This document shows, piece after piece, positions 17,608-27,481 of a stretch of DNA of 41,269 nucleotides. The notes beneath the pieces were generated by a model. It was not told the DNA's origin. It saw only the letters and a program-made list of their open reading frames with translations, and made no database searches. Source of the stretch: an uncultured Bacteroidota bacterium. GTDB taxonomy: Bacteria; Bacteroidota; Bacteroidia; Flavobacteriales; Flavobacteriaceae. The position numbers and the translations under genes are program-made. Positions within the stretch are counted from its first letter, which is position 1. Each line of letters starts with the position of its first letter. The stretch covers positions 1 through 41,269 of the forward strand of contig CACERG010000017.1 of NCBI GenBank assembly GCA_902561795.1. The letters are read 5' to 3'.

Positions 17608-20028
17608 TTATTTACTAGAGATAATAGGATACTTAATGGGATCATATTCATTCATAATTTCATATGCTGCCTCAAAAATATCGTCCTCAGAAGGTTTGGA
17701 TAAATAATCACCATCACTTCCATAAGCAGGTCTATGCGCCTTTGCAGTTAATAATTTTGGACTGGAGTCAAGTAAATTAAATATATTTTGTTTTTCAACT
17801 AGTTGATGCAGTATATAAGCCGAAGCACCCCCCGGAACATCTTCATCCACAATTAATAAACGATTCGTTTTTCTTATACTTTCTTTAATTTCATTTTTAA
17901 CATCAAAAGGTATCAAACACTGCAAATCAATTATTTCAATTGAAACCCCTTCCTGCAATAATCTTTTTGCTGTATTCTCAACAATTCTTAATGTAGAACC
18001 ATAAGATAAAACTGTAATATCCTTTCCATCTAAAATAGTTTCTATTTTGCCTATTGGAATAGTAAACTCCCCTAAATTTTCTGGCATTTTTTCTTTAACT
18101 CGATATCCATTTAGAGATTCAATAATTATAGCAGGTTGTTTAATTTTCATTAGCATATTGTAAAAACCAGCAGCTTGAGTCATATTGCGTGGCGTCAAAA
18201 TATAAATACCATTTAGTAAATTAATTAATCCACCCATTTGAGAACCTGAATGCCAGATTCCTTCTAAACGATGACCTCTTGTTCTTACTATTAGAGGTGC
18301 AAATTGCTTTCCTACAGTTCTATAGCTCATTGTAGCTAAATCATCACTTAATATTTGTAAACAATATAGAATATAGTCCAAATATTGAATCTCTGCTATT
18401 GGGCGAAGTCCACGGTATGCCAATCCTATTCCCTGCCCAATAATTGTTGACTCTCTAATTCCTGTGTCTGATACTCTAATTTTCCCATATTTCTTCTGCA
18501 TACCCTCCATACCCTGATTTACGTCACCAATTTTTCCGACATCTTCTCCAAACATTATAAGATTGTCATACTTTCTAAATAATGCATCAAAATTGTCTCT
18601 TATTATTATTCTCCCATCAACTATTTTTGAATCTTTTTTAAAAGTTGGCTGAATATTTTTAATCTTTTCCAAATCTTTTGAAGAGATACTATATAAATCA
18701 GATGAAATTTTGTTTGACACAAATTCATATAACTCTTTAAACCATTTCATATAATTTTCAAAACCATTGTAATCGTATTTTGCAAGAATTAAGTTAATTT
18801 TTCTGCCTGCAGATATAAGATCCTTATATCCAATTTCATCTATTTTTTCTAAATGCGAAAAAATTAAGTGTATTTGTGGGTCATTTTGTGTGATTTTTTT
18901 TAGTGCTGATTCAAATTTTATTAAGTTTTCTCTTTCTTTGATAATTGGTGACTGATAGTTATTCCATGCTTCACGCCTTATGTTCCTCACCTCAGTTACA
19001 ATTTGTTTTTCGATGTTCTCTAATTCTAATTCAGTTGCTAGTCCTTCACTTATTATCCATTCTCTCATTTTAAGGTTGCAGTCATAATCTTTTTCCCACT
19101 CAAGACGTGATTTAGATTTATATCTTTCATGTGATCCAGAGGATGAGTGTCCTAATGGCTGAGTTAACTCTTTGACATGAATCAAAACGGGAACATGTTC
19201 AGATCTTGCAATTTTTGAAGCTAAATTATATGTCTCGATTAAACTTAAGTAATCCCATCCATTTACTGACAATATTTCAAACCCCTTTTCACTATCTGTC
19301 CTTTGAAAACCTTTTAGTGCCTCGGAAATATTTTGTTTTGTTGTTTGCTCTTCATTTGAAACTGAAATCCCGTAACCATCATCCCAAATGCTTACTACCA
19401 TTGGAACCTGAAGAACACCTGCAGCATTTATCGTCTCAAAAAACATACCCTCACTAGTACTTGCGTTTCCAATTGTTCCCCAAGCGATTTCATTCCCTTT
19501 ATTAGAAAAGTTTTTGCTGCTTTTTATATTAAGATCTCTGTAAATTTTTGACGCTTGGGCAAGACCTAATAATCTTGGCATTTGGGATCCAGTGGGTGAA
19601 ATATCACCACTATGGTTTTTGGTTTTTAATAGGTTTAACCATTCATTATTTTGATTTTTATTAGCTGTCATGAAGTGACCACCCATTTGCCTTCCTCCTG
19701 ACATAGGTTCTCTTTCAAGATCTAAGTCAGCATATAAGGATGCAAAAATATTTGATGTAGTAAGGAGTCCTTGTGCCATTAGGAGAGTCTGATCTCTATA
19801 ATATCCTGCTCTATAATCACCGTTTTTAAAAAAATGATTTAAGGCTAATTGAGGTAATTCCTTCCCATCTCCAAAAATTCCAAATTTTCCTTTTCCAGAA
19901 AAAACTTCTCTTCTTCCAAGAAGACTACATTCTCTACTTGTTACAGCAATTTTATAATCATTAATTACCTGGCCTTTAAAATCATCATATGAAATCTTAA
20001 GTTCCTCTTCTTTATTTTCAATATTCAT
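17608..20028 (-). CDS. Fused E1 alpha/beta 2-oxoacid dehydrogenase, thiamine diphosphate-dependent
   Basis: Single-chain E1 of a branched-chain (or other) 2-oxoacid dehydrogenase complex, 806 residues from ATG 20028; a TTG at 20040 adds only four. E1 alpha spans about 1-450 with GYYRDQTLLMAQG, MSGGRQMGGHF and the ThDP/Mg segment GTIGNASTSEG. E1 beta follows from about 465 with FGEDVG, SDTGIRESTIIGQGIGLA, the GIWHSG loop and a transketolase C-terminal domain (VLSYGS, VDEDVPGG). The usual GDG Asp of the metal motif is Asn188. E2 and E3 are not in the window. The substrate could be branched-chain 2-oxoacids or another 2-oxoacid. It is the last gene of a five-gene leftward run but has a 75-base leader. 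Confidence 0.9.
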   Translation of the reverse strand: MNIENKEEELKISYDDFKGQVINDYKIAVTSRECSLLGRREVFSGKGKFGIFGDGKELPQLALNHFFKNGDYRAGYYRDQTLLMAQGLLTTSNIFASLYADLDLEREPMSGGRQMGGHFMTANKNQNNEWLNLLKTKNHSGDISPTGSQMPRLLGLAQASKIYRDLNIKSSKNFSNKGNEIAWGTIGNASTSEGMFFETINAAGVLQVPMVVSIWDDGYGISVSNEEQTTKQNISEALKGFQRTDSEKGFEILSVNGWDYLSLIETYNLASKIARSEHVPVLIHVKELTQPLGHSSSGSHERYKSKSRLEWEKDYDCNLKMREWIISEGLATELELENIEKQIVTEVRNIRREAWNNYQSPIIKERENLIKFESALKKITQNDPQIHLIFSHLEKIDEIGYKDLISAGRKINLILAKYDYNGFENYMKWFKELYEFVSNKISSDLYSISSKDLEKIKNIQPTFKKDSKIVDGRIIIRDNFDALFRKYDNLIMFGEDVGKIGDVNQGMEGMQKKYGKIRVSDTGIRESTIIGQGIGLAYRGLRPIAEIQYLDYILYCLQILSDDLATMSYRTVGKQFAPLIVRTRGHRLEGIWHSGSQMGGLINLLNGIYILTPRNMTQAAGFYNMLMKIKQPAIIIESLNGYRVKEKMPENLGEFTIPIGKIETILDGKDITVLSYGSTLRIVENTAKRLLQEGVSIEIIDLQCLIPFDVKNEIKESIRKTNRLLIVDEDVPGGASAYILHQLVEKQNIFNLLDSSPKLLTAKAHRPAYGSDGDYLSKPSEDDIFEAAYEIMNEYDPIKYPIISSK

Positions 20029-20103
20029 AAGCTTCTGCAAAATACAAAAAAAGGAAGCCTAAAGTTAACTCACAGTTGAATTAAAAATATTTAATTTAAA
20101 TTA

Positions 20104-22929
20104 TTAAAACCATTTCCTAGTAAAAAGACTGCTTAATGTACTTAGCCTAGGATAAAAAAGAAATCTAATTTTGGTAGAGTAGAAGTCTTGTGATGGTTCA
20201 AAACCATTTGAAGAATAAAGTGGGAAAAACAGTTCAAAATAATCTTGTACAAGATTTAATTTAATTCCTGAATCAAAATAACTTACCGAGTTTCTTCCTT
20301 GATTTTTTAGAGTCCCTATATCACCATAAAATTCTATCCATTTCCAGATTCCTATAGAGGCATTAATAGATACCATATAATTATTCGATGAGGACTCTTC
20401 AAAAAACGATTTAAATCCACCTTCTGCAGGTACAAATTGTTGACTCCAAATACCGGTTTCGTCTGACCTACCCAAATAATCATATCTAAAGAGATAATCA
20501 GGAGAACGATTAAGATTAAAATCAAAAAATTGAGTTTCAAGTGTATTATGCCAAATAAATTTTCCAGCAAAAAAACGAACTGAAAATTGGCGACCACTGG
20601 GAAATAATTTTCTGTATTGACTTGTAAAATGAATTTTGCCAAATTTACCAGATATTTCAAGATTTGATGTTGTTGAAAAAACATTTACCGCATCTGAATT
20701 ATTGTAACGATGAAGAAAACTTAGAACACTGTAATCAGGGTTAACTTCAATTTCAGGATCTCTTTCTCTAAAAACGTTATACCACGAAACATTTAATTGT
20801 TGTCTTTTATTTGATCTCAAATCAAAAGGTCTGAAATACATTGAAAAAGAGGGTTGTATCGAGGTATATCTTAAATTTGTATTGTAATGATAGCTTTTAC
20901 CTGTTATAAAAGCCTGATTTAGATAATTTTTACTTTTATGATTGATAAATCTGTAACGTGTTCTAAAGAAACCAACATAATCATTTTCCTTAAATGAGTA
21001 TTGCGGATGAACATCAAGTTCGAAGGGTTGATTTTTTACTCTTGTATTATAAATTCTCATCCCGGCAGTAAACCCGTCATATACATTAAAATCAGATATT
21101 GGGTGATAAAATAGTTGATTGCGTTTTAGGTTCTCACTGTCGCCATAAAACGTTAATTTAAGGGGTTTAATACCATGAGATGGTTTTAAGTATTTCCAAT
21201 TATTATGTCTGTTTTTTTCAGGTAAGTACCGATTAGAATTTATAGACACATAATCATATTCACCCCTTTTTAATTTATAAACTGAATCCTTTCCTGAATG
21301 AAAATACCATTGTTCTTTTACGATGCTATCATTTTTAATAAAATCTAATTTAAATGGCAATTTTCTACCGTTCTTCTCGCTAATAGTAATCGATGTTGTT
21401 GTTTTATTTTTTACAGTATTTTTTATATGAAGATCAAATGCCTCTCTTTCAGAGATATAGTCACTAAAAAACCAATTTAAATTTTTATTAGATTTATTTT
21501 CTAAAATTGTTACTAACGACTCTTTTCCATTGCTTAAAGAGAATTCACGCAAACCCTCTTCTAATATATTCTTTCCTAAATATTGATCAAGATAAAACAA
21601 ACCTGATCCAACATGATAGGGTGAGGTATAAAGCTCATTAGATTTTGTCAATTTTTCTCTGCCGAGAGTATCTGATTGTTGGTTATTTGCATGTTCCCCA
21701 AACTCATATATAAAAGAAAAACTTTCATTGAATCCAATTTTGGGAGCACTATACCCTTTAAAAATTCGGATTCCTAAAATTTTAAAATCTTTTAAAGCTC
21801 CGAGAAATTTTGTTTGAGGATAAAATTTTTCAACGTATTTCATCATCGTATACGTTTGAATACCGCCAGGAATCCAATGATTTTTTCTCTTGTTTATATC
21901 TAATGACTCGTGTAAATATGATGCCAAAAATCCTTTAATAAACTTTGTTTCAAAAATAAACTCTTCACTAAACGGCTTTAAAAATGAAAAGGCTTCACTT
22001 ATCCCAACTAAAGGATTTTTGATATAGTCTTTTCTTATAACTAGTAATCTATCTCTTTCCAATGGACCTAAAATATTTTTTGTGAAAAAATAAATTTTTT
22101 GCAGAGATTTTTTTAGCTCAACGTTTCCGTTTTTTTTTGGTAAAATATCAGTCTCAACAATAAATCCATCACTGAAAACTATTTTCTCAAAATCATTCTT
22201 TTCATCAAATATAAATTCAGGACTTGATAATTTGGTAGCTTCAAATTGACTGGAGATTAGATCTCCAGCATAATTTTTTTTTGATATATTTTTTAAGTTT
22301 GAAACTAAATTGTAGTTATTAGGATATTTCCAGTTAATTAAATAACTAGAAGGAGGGTTACTGTTGTCTCTTAAACCAAGATTACTCTGTAAAATCCAAT
22401 TATCTTTTTTCAAAGGACTAACACTTATAAAAAAATCTCTGAAGAATATCTTATTATTAGAATTCACACCATATCCAGTAAATTTATCGTCTGGTAGTTT
22501 AACTTTATAATTAATAGAAAAAATTATTATTTCTCCTGGATTTAAGGGTTTGTATGGTATAACTTCGACTATGTCAAGCTGATCCTTAAGTCTAGTCCAT
22601 ATTAAAGGGCTTTGATTATCAGTTATGCTTTCAATTTCAGTGTATCCAAGCTTATTTTTCGAACTAAAATAAAAACTTCGATTAAATTGGTTTGCTAAAT
22701 GGTTTACAAGCTGAGATTCTGTACCTTCATATGAATTGGCCCAATCATTTAAATATATTTTATCTAGTATTTTATTTGATGTGTTTTTAAATGATATTGA
22801 TTGAGAAATTGTTATTATTTTCTCATTTGAATCTAATTCACAGTAAATGTCATAGGTAGTTTGAGATATTACTTTGAATTGTAGCAAAAAAATAAAGAAA
22901 TAAATGAAAGGATCGAATTTCTTTTTCAT
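20104..22929 (-). CDS. Outer-membrane protein with degenerate M1 peptidase domain and C-terminal beta-barrel
   Basis: Exported protein of 941 residues. The signal peptide ends near residue 23 (VISQ). The N-terminal half resembles M1 gluzincin aminopeptidases: a beta-sandwich to about 250, then a thermolysin-like region. The zinc site is not intact: only HESLD (340-344) is found where HExxH is expected, and NHWIPGG (350-356) replaces the glutamate of WLxEG with Gly355. The C-terminal half (about 590-941) is a run of amphipathic strands with many aromatic residues and ends in Phe, as in outer-membrane barrels. Flavobacteriia have such M1-like surface proteins of unknown function. It starts one base after the uvrA stop. 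Confidence 0.75.
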   Translation of the reverse strand: MKKKFDPFIYFFIFLLQFKVISQTTYDIYCELDSNEKIITISQSISFKNTSNKILDKIYLNDWANSYEGTESQLVNHLANQFNRSFYFSSKNKLGYTEIESITDNQSPLIWTRLKDQLDIVEVIPYKPLNPGEIIIFSINYKVKLPDDKFTGYGVNSNNKIFFRDFFISVSPLKKDNWILQSNLGLRDNSNPPSSYLINWKYPNNYNLVSNLKNISKKNYAGDLISSQFEATKLSSPEFIFDEKNDFEKIVFSDGFIVETDILPKKNGNVELKKSLQKIYFFTKNILGPLERDRLLVIRKDYIKNPLVGISEAFSFLKPFSEEFIFETKFIKGFLASYLHESLDINKRKNHWIPGGIQTYTMMKYVEKFYPQTKFLGALKDFKILGIRIFKGYSAPKIGFNESFSFIYEFGEHANNQQSDTLGREKLTKSNELYTSPYHVGSGLFYLDQYLGKNILEEGLREFSLSNGKESLVTILENKSNKNLNWFFSDYISEREAFDLHIKNTVKNKTTTSITISEKNGRKLPFKLDFIKNDSIVKEQWYFHSGKDSVYKLKRGEYDYVSINSNRYLPEKNRHNNWKYLKPSHGIKPLKLTFYGDSENLKRNQLFYHPISDFNVYDGFTAGMRIYNTRVKNQPFELDVHPQYSFKENDYVGFFRTRYRFINHKSKNYLNQAFITGKSYHYNTNLRYTSIQPSFSMYFRPFDLRSNKRQQLNVSWYNVFRERDPEIEVNPDYSVLSFLHRYNNSDAVNVFSTTSNLEISGKFGKIHFTSQYRKLFPSGRQFSVRFFAGKFIWHNTLETQFFDFNLNRSPDYLFRYDYLGRSDETGIWSQQFVPAEGGFKSFFEESSSNNYMVSINASIGIWKWIEFYGDIGTLKNQGRNSVSYFDSGIKLNLVQDYFELFFPLYSSNGFEPSQDFYSTKIRFLFYPRLSTLSSLFTRKWF

Positions 22930-22930
22930 T

Positions 22931-25777
22931 TTAAGTTGTTATGTATTTCATTTCTAATTCTTTCTTTAAAAACTTTGCAGTGTGACTAGTTTGGTTTAGT
23001 ATTAGCTCTTCGGGAGTGCCTTTACATATTAATTCACCACCATTTCTTCCACCCTCGGGACCTATGTCAAGGACACAATCTGCCTGCTTGATTACATCAA
23101 GATTATGCTCAATAATCATAACCGTATTTCCTTTATCAACCAAAATATTTAAAATATCCATGAGAACGCGTATATCTTCAAAATGAAGGCCAGTTGTAGG
23201 CTCATCTAAAATAAATAATGTATTACCCGTATCTTTTTTAGAAAGTTCAGAGGCAAGTTTCACTCTTTGTGCCTCTCCTCCTGAAAGTGTTGTTGAAGGT
23301 TGTCCTAGATTGATATAGCCTAAACCAACTTCTTGCAATGCACTAAGTTTTCTATATATTTTTGGAATTTGTTCAAAAAAATCACAGGCTTCATTTATAG
23401 ACATATTAAGAACATCTGAAATAGATTTTCCTTTATATCTGACTTCAAGAGTTTCTCGGTTAAATCTCTTTCCACGACAACTTTCACATTCAACATGAAC
23501 ATCGGGTAAAAAATTCATTTCAATTATTTTCATTCCTCCACCTTGACAATTTTCGCAACGACCACCGACAACATTAAAACTGAATCGCCCTGGTTTATAA
23601 CCTCTAATTTGTGCTTCTGGGGTTTTTGCAAATAAATTTCTGATTTCACTAAAAGCTCCACAATAGGTAACAGGATTACTTCTTGGAGTCCTTCCAATAG
23701 GACTTTGGTTTACATCAACTATTTTGTCAATATTTTCTAGTCCACTTATACTTTGATAGGGGAGTGGAACTTTAAATGAATTATACAGATAATTGCTTAT
23801 TGCAGGGTACAAAGTTTCATTTATTAAAGAGGACTTTCCACTTCCTGAAACTCCCGTTATAGCAATCATAACTCCAAGCGGGAATTCAATATTTATATTT
23901 TTCAAATTATTTCCTGAACAACCAACTAAATTAATTTTTTTACCGTTTCCTTTTCTACGAAAATCGGGAATACTAATTTGGAAGTTACCATTTAGGTAAT
24001 TTGCAGTTAAATTATTTTCTAAAAGAATTTGTTTTGGTTTCCCTTGAGATATAACCTCACCTCCTTTTTTTCCAGCTAAAGGTCCCATATCAATAATGTG
24101 ATCTGCCCTTAACATCATGTCTTTATCATGTTCAACTACTAAAATTGAATTTCCCAAATCCCTTAATTTAATTAAGGAGTTAATAAGCCTCTCATTGTCC
24201 CTTTGATGTAGACCAATGCTTGGTTCGTCTAGTATATATAATACATTCATCAATTGCGATCCAATCTGAGTAGCAAGCCTTATTCTTTGAGATTCTCCAC
24301 CAGAAAGAGATTTAGATGATCTATTAAGCTGAAGATAATTAAGACCTACATCAAGTAAAAAATTTAATCGATTTGATATTTCCTTTATAACCTCTGTTGC
24401 AATTTTTTTCTCATTTTCATTTAAATATTTGTAAAGCGATTTTATCCAATTAAAGAGATCATTTAAATCCATTTTAGTAAGTTCGGATATATTTTTATTA
24501 TTAATTCTAAAATTAAGAGCTTCTTTCCTTAATCTTGATCCAAAACATTCTTCACATTCAAACTTATCCATGAACTCATCTGCCCATCTTTTAAGGCTTG
24601 CTGTGGGCGACTCCATGTAAATATTTTCGATGTAATTCTCTATTCCTTCAAAATCAATATTATATGTTCGTGTTATTCCTAAATTTTTGGATGGGATTTC
24701 AAACTTCTTTTTACTTCCCTTCAAAATAACTTCAATTGCCTCACTTGGAATTTTTTTTATTGGATCAGTCAAATTAAAACCATAACAAGTTGCAATAGTT
24801 TCAATCTGACGATAAGTCCAACTATTTTTTTTTGTCCCTAAGGGTGCAAGACCACCTTGAGCTATGGAAAGCTCATCATTTGGAATTATCTTTTTTATAT
24901 TCACTTTGTGTTGAATCCCCAAACCTTTACATTTAGGACACATTCCTTTTGGTGAGTTGAATGAAAAGGTATTTGGTTCTGGTGATGGATAAGAAATTCC
25001 TGACGAGGGACACATTAAGTTTTTACTGAAATAGCGTGTATATTCTTTTTCTAAATCAAATATCAATACAGTTCCATCACCGTAATACATTGCTGTTTTA
25101 ATTGACTCTTCAAGGCGTTTTTTAAACTCATCATTATCTTTGACTATAAAACGATCAATTACTAGTTCTATATCATGTGTTTTGTATCGATCTAATTTTA
25201 ATCCAGGGGATAAATCAATTATTTTATGATCCACCCTTACTTTTGAAAATCCTTGTCTCGATAGTGAATCCAGTAACTCTCTATAATGACCTTTTCTCGA
25301 CTGAATTATTGGAGCTAAAAGAGATATTTTATTGTTTAAATATTCTTCAATAATTAATTCTTGAATCTGTGAATCAGAATAGCTAATCATTTTTTGGTTT
25401 GATTTGTAGCTATACGCAACTCCAATTCTTGAAAATAATAGTCTGAAGTAGTCGTACAATTCCGTTATTGTTCCTACTGTTGATCTTGGGCTTTTGGAGG
25501 TGGTTTTTTGTTCTATTGCAATCACTGGTGAAAGACCATCTATTTTATCAACTTCAGGACGTTCCATATTTCCTAAAAATTGCCTTACATAGGCTGAAAA
25601 TGTTTCCATGTAGCGTCTTTGTCCTTCCGCATAAATTGTATCAAATGCAAGTGAGGATTTTCCACTTCCTGAAAGCCCTGTAATAACTACTAATTTATTT
25701 CTTGGAATTTTTAAATCAATATTTTTTAGATTGTGAACGCGGGCTCCCTCAATATTTATGTAGTTATTTTCTAGCAT
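22931..25777 (-). CDS. uvrA: Excinuclease ABC subunit A
   Basis: Damage-recognition ATPase of nucleotide excision repair, 948 residues, full length. Two ABC ATPase modules are visible: Walker A GLSGSGKSS near residue 33 with signature SLSGGESQR, and GVSGSGKSS near 643 with TLSGGEAQR. Zinc-binding Cys sets include CPKCKG, CEEC, and CENC with CESC. FGNMERPEVDKIDGLSPVIA-type residues and KTTSKSPRSTVGT (about 92-104) are UvrA-specific. It lies between ggt and the barrel protein with short gaps, so it is probably in their transcript. Confidence 0.98.
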   Translation of the reverse strand: MLENNYINIEGARVHNLKNIDLKIPRNKLVVITGLSGSGKSSLAFDTIYAEGQRRYMETFSAYVRQFLGNMERPEVDKIDGLSPVIAIEQKTTSKSPRSTVGTITELYDYFRLLFSRIGVAYSYKSNQKMISYSDSQIQELIIEEYLNNKISLLAPIIQSRKGHYRELLDSLSRQGFSKVRVDHKIIDLSPGLKLDRYKTHDIELVIDRFIVKDNDEFKKRLEESIKTAMYYGDGTVLIFDLEKEYTRYFSKNLMCPSSGISYPSPEPNTFSFNSPKGMCPKCKGLGIQHKVNIKKIIPNDELSIAQGGLAPLGTKKNSWTYRQIETIATCYGFNLTDPIKKIPSEAIEVILKGSKKKFEIPSKNLGITRTYNIDFEGIENYIENIYMESPTASLKRWADEFMDKFECEECFGSRLRKEALNFRINNKNISELTKMDLNDLFNWIKSLYKYLNENEKKIATEVIKEISNRLNFLLDVGLNYLQLNRSSKSLSGGESQRIRLATQIGSQLMNVLYILDEPSIGLHQRDNERLINSLIKLRDLGNSILVVEHDKDMMLRADHIIDMGPLAGKKGGEVISQGKPKQILLENNLTANYLNGNFQISIPDFRRKGNGKKINLVGCSGNNLKNINIEFPLGVMIAITGVSGSGKSSLINETLYPAISNYLYNSFKVPLPYQSISGLENIDKIVDVNQSPIGRTPRSNPVTYCGAFSEIRNLFAKTPEAQIRGYKPGRFSFNVVGGRCENCQGGGMKIIEMNFLPDVHVECESCRGKRFNRETLEVRYKGKSISDVLNMSINEACDFFEQIPKIYRKLSALQEVGLGYINLGQPSTTLSGGEAQRVKLASELSKKDTGNTLFILDEPTTGLHFEDIRVLMDILNILVDKGNTVMIIEHNLDVIKQADCVLDIGPEGGRNGGELICKGTPEELILNQTSHTAKFLKKELEMKYITT

Positions 25778-25792
25778 GCAATAATATAAAGA

Positions 25793-27481
25793 TTAATGAT
25801 ACAAATGGGATGCTTTATCGTCACCACGTGGGTCTGCACCAGTTGTTATAATTCCATTTTTTGAAATTAAAATAGCATCCACTCGTCCAATCACTCTAGT
25901 ATAATCTTGCTTTATGTCATACCCTTTTTCTTGAAGTTTTTTCATAGAAACCTCATCAAATACACCATTTTCGAATTCGATCTTTTCTGGTAGCCATTGA
26001 TGATGAAAGCGTGGGGCATTTATCGCTGATTGAATATCCATTCCAAATTCGTAAACATTTAGTATTGTTTGGAGTACAGATGTGATAATTGTTGATCCTC
26101 CTGGAGTTCCAAGAATCATATAGAGATTATTATCCTTCATTACTATTGTTGGTGTCATAGAACTCAGCATTCTTTTTTCTGGTTTTATTGAATTTGCTTC
26201 GCTACCGATCAAGCCAAACATGTTTGCAAATCCTGGCTTAATACTAAAATCATCCATTTCATTGTTGAGAAAATATCCTCCATCTTCAACAAATACCTTT
26301 GATCCATAGCTCCCATTTAGAGTTGTTGTAACAGAAATTGCATTTCCTTTTTGGTCTAATATTGAGTAATGAGTAGTTTCCTCACTCTCTGTCCAAGAAA
26401 TTTTACCAGCTTGAATGTCTTTTGATTGAGAGGCTAGATCGAAGCTAAATGACTTCATCCTATTATTTAAGTATTTATTACTAATTATCTGATTATAAGG
26501 TATTTTATTAAAATCAGGATCTCCTAAATGTTTGCTTCTATCTGAATATGATCTACGTTCAGCTTCAACTATGAGCTGGATTGCCTTTTCAGAATTATGA
26601 TAATACTGACCTATGTTATATGGCTCAATCATTTTAAGTATTTGACCAAGACAAACTCCACCACTTGATGGCGGGCCCATTGAGTATATATTTAAGTTTT
26701 TATATTTGAAATTTAAAGGCTTTCTCCAAACAGGTTTATATTTAATTAAATCTTCGTGAGTAATTATTCCTCCAGCTTCACGAACTCTCTTAATTAATGA
26801 TTCAGCTACAGGGCCCTCATAAAATCCTTTAGCACCGTATTTAGAGATACGTTTAAGTGTTTCAGCTAAAGCAATGTTTTTCACTGTATCACCAGCTTTA
26901 AAATCCTGAGCATAAAAAGTGTTTTCACCATTAATTTTGATAAAATCATCTTTTTTATTTCTAAAGCTTCGTTCCTGTTTTTCAGTAACTATATACCCGT
27001 TCATAGCAAGATCAATAGCGGGTTTAACAAGATCTTCCCAAGACAAAGTACCAAATTTGCTATGAATTTCAGCTAAACCTGCGACCGTTCCTGGAACACC
27101 TACTGCAAGTCCACCCAATGTACTTTTTTCAGGAATAACGTCTCCATTTTCATCCAAATACATTTTCTCATATGCATTTAGTGGAGCCTTCTCACGATAA
27201 TCCAAACTACCAACTTCACCGGAGGCAGTTCTGTATACTAAAAATCCACCTCCAGAAATATTTCCTGCATTTGGGAAGCAAACGGTAAGAGCTAAATCGG
27301 TTGCTATCATAGCGTCAAATGCAGATCCGCCCTTATTCAATATAGTTATTCCTATATCTGAAGCCTCTTTACGTGCACTTACAACAGCAGCTTTAATATC
27401 TTTAGTCTTGTTACAACCACTTAGAAGCAAAGAAAGGCTTAATGTTATATATGTGAACTTTGTTAAAATTCTAACTATCAT
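25793..27481 (-). CDS. ggt: Gamma-glutamyltransferase, lipoprotein form
   Basis: Ntn hydrolase that cleaves gamma-glutamyl compounds such as glutathione in the periplasm. It has 562 residues with a lipobox LLSGC (Cys23), so it is probably membrane-anchored. The precursor cuts itself before the nucleophile Thr369 in TTHYS. DYREKAPLNA (about 95, Arg binding the glutamate carboxylate), GPPSSGG and the late GSTIITSVLQTILN segment are family hallmarks. Its ATG overlaps the preceding acpH-like gene by four bases, and uvrA follows after 15 bases. Confidence 0.95.
   Translation of the reverse strand: MIVRILTKFTYITLSLSLLLSGCNKTKDIKAAVVSARKEASDIGITILNKGGSAFDAMIATDLALTVCFPNAGNISGGGFLVYRTASGEVGSLDYREKAPLNAYEKMYLDENGDVIPEKSTLGGLAVGVPGTVAGLAEIHSKFGTLSWEDLVKPAIDLAMNGYIVTEKQERSFRNKKDDFIKINGENTFYAQDFKAGDTVKNIALAETLKRISKYGAKGFYEGPVAESLIKRVREAGGIITHEDLIKYKPVWRKPLNFKYKNLNIYSMGPPSSGGVCLGQILKMIEPYNIGQYYHNSEKAIQLIVEAERRSYSDRSKHLGDPDFNKIPYNQIISNKYLNNRMKSFSFDLASQSKDIQAGKISWTESEETTHYSILDQKGNAISVTTTLNGSYGSKVFVEDGGYFLNNEMDDFSIKPGFANMFGLIGSEANSIKPEKRMLSSMTPTIVMKDNNLYMILGTPGGSTIITSVLQTILNVYEFGMDIQSAINAPRFHHQWLPEKIEFENGVFDEVSMKKLQEKGYDIKQDYTRVIGRVDAILISKNGIITTGADPRGDDKASHLYH

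Noticed and set aside
20352-20684. A 110-residue minus-strand reading frame in the barrel protein gene
   Set aside because: Same strand but a different frame inside a continuous barrel-coding region that ends properly; not evidence of a frameshift.
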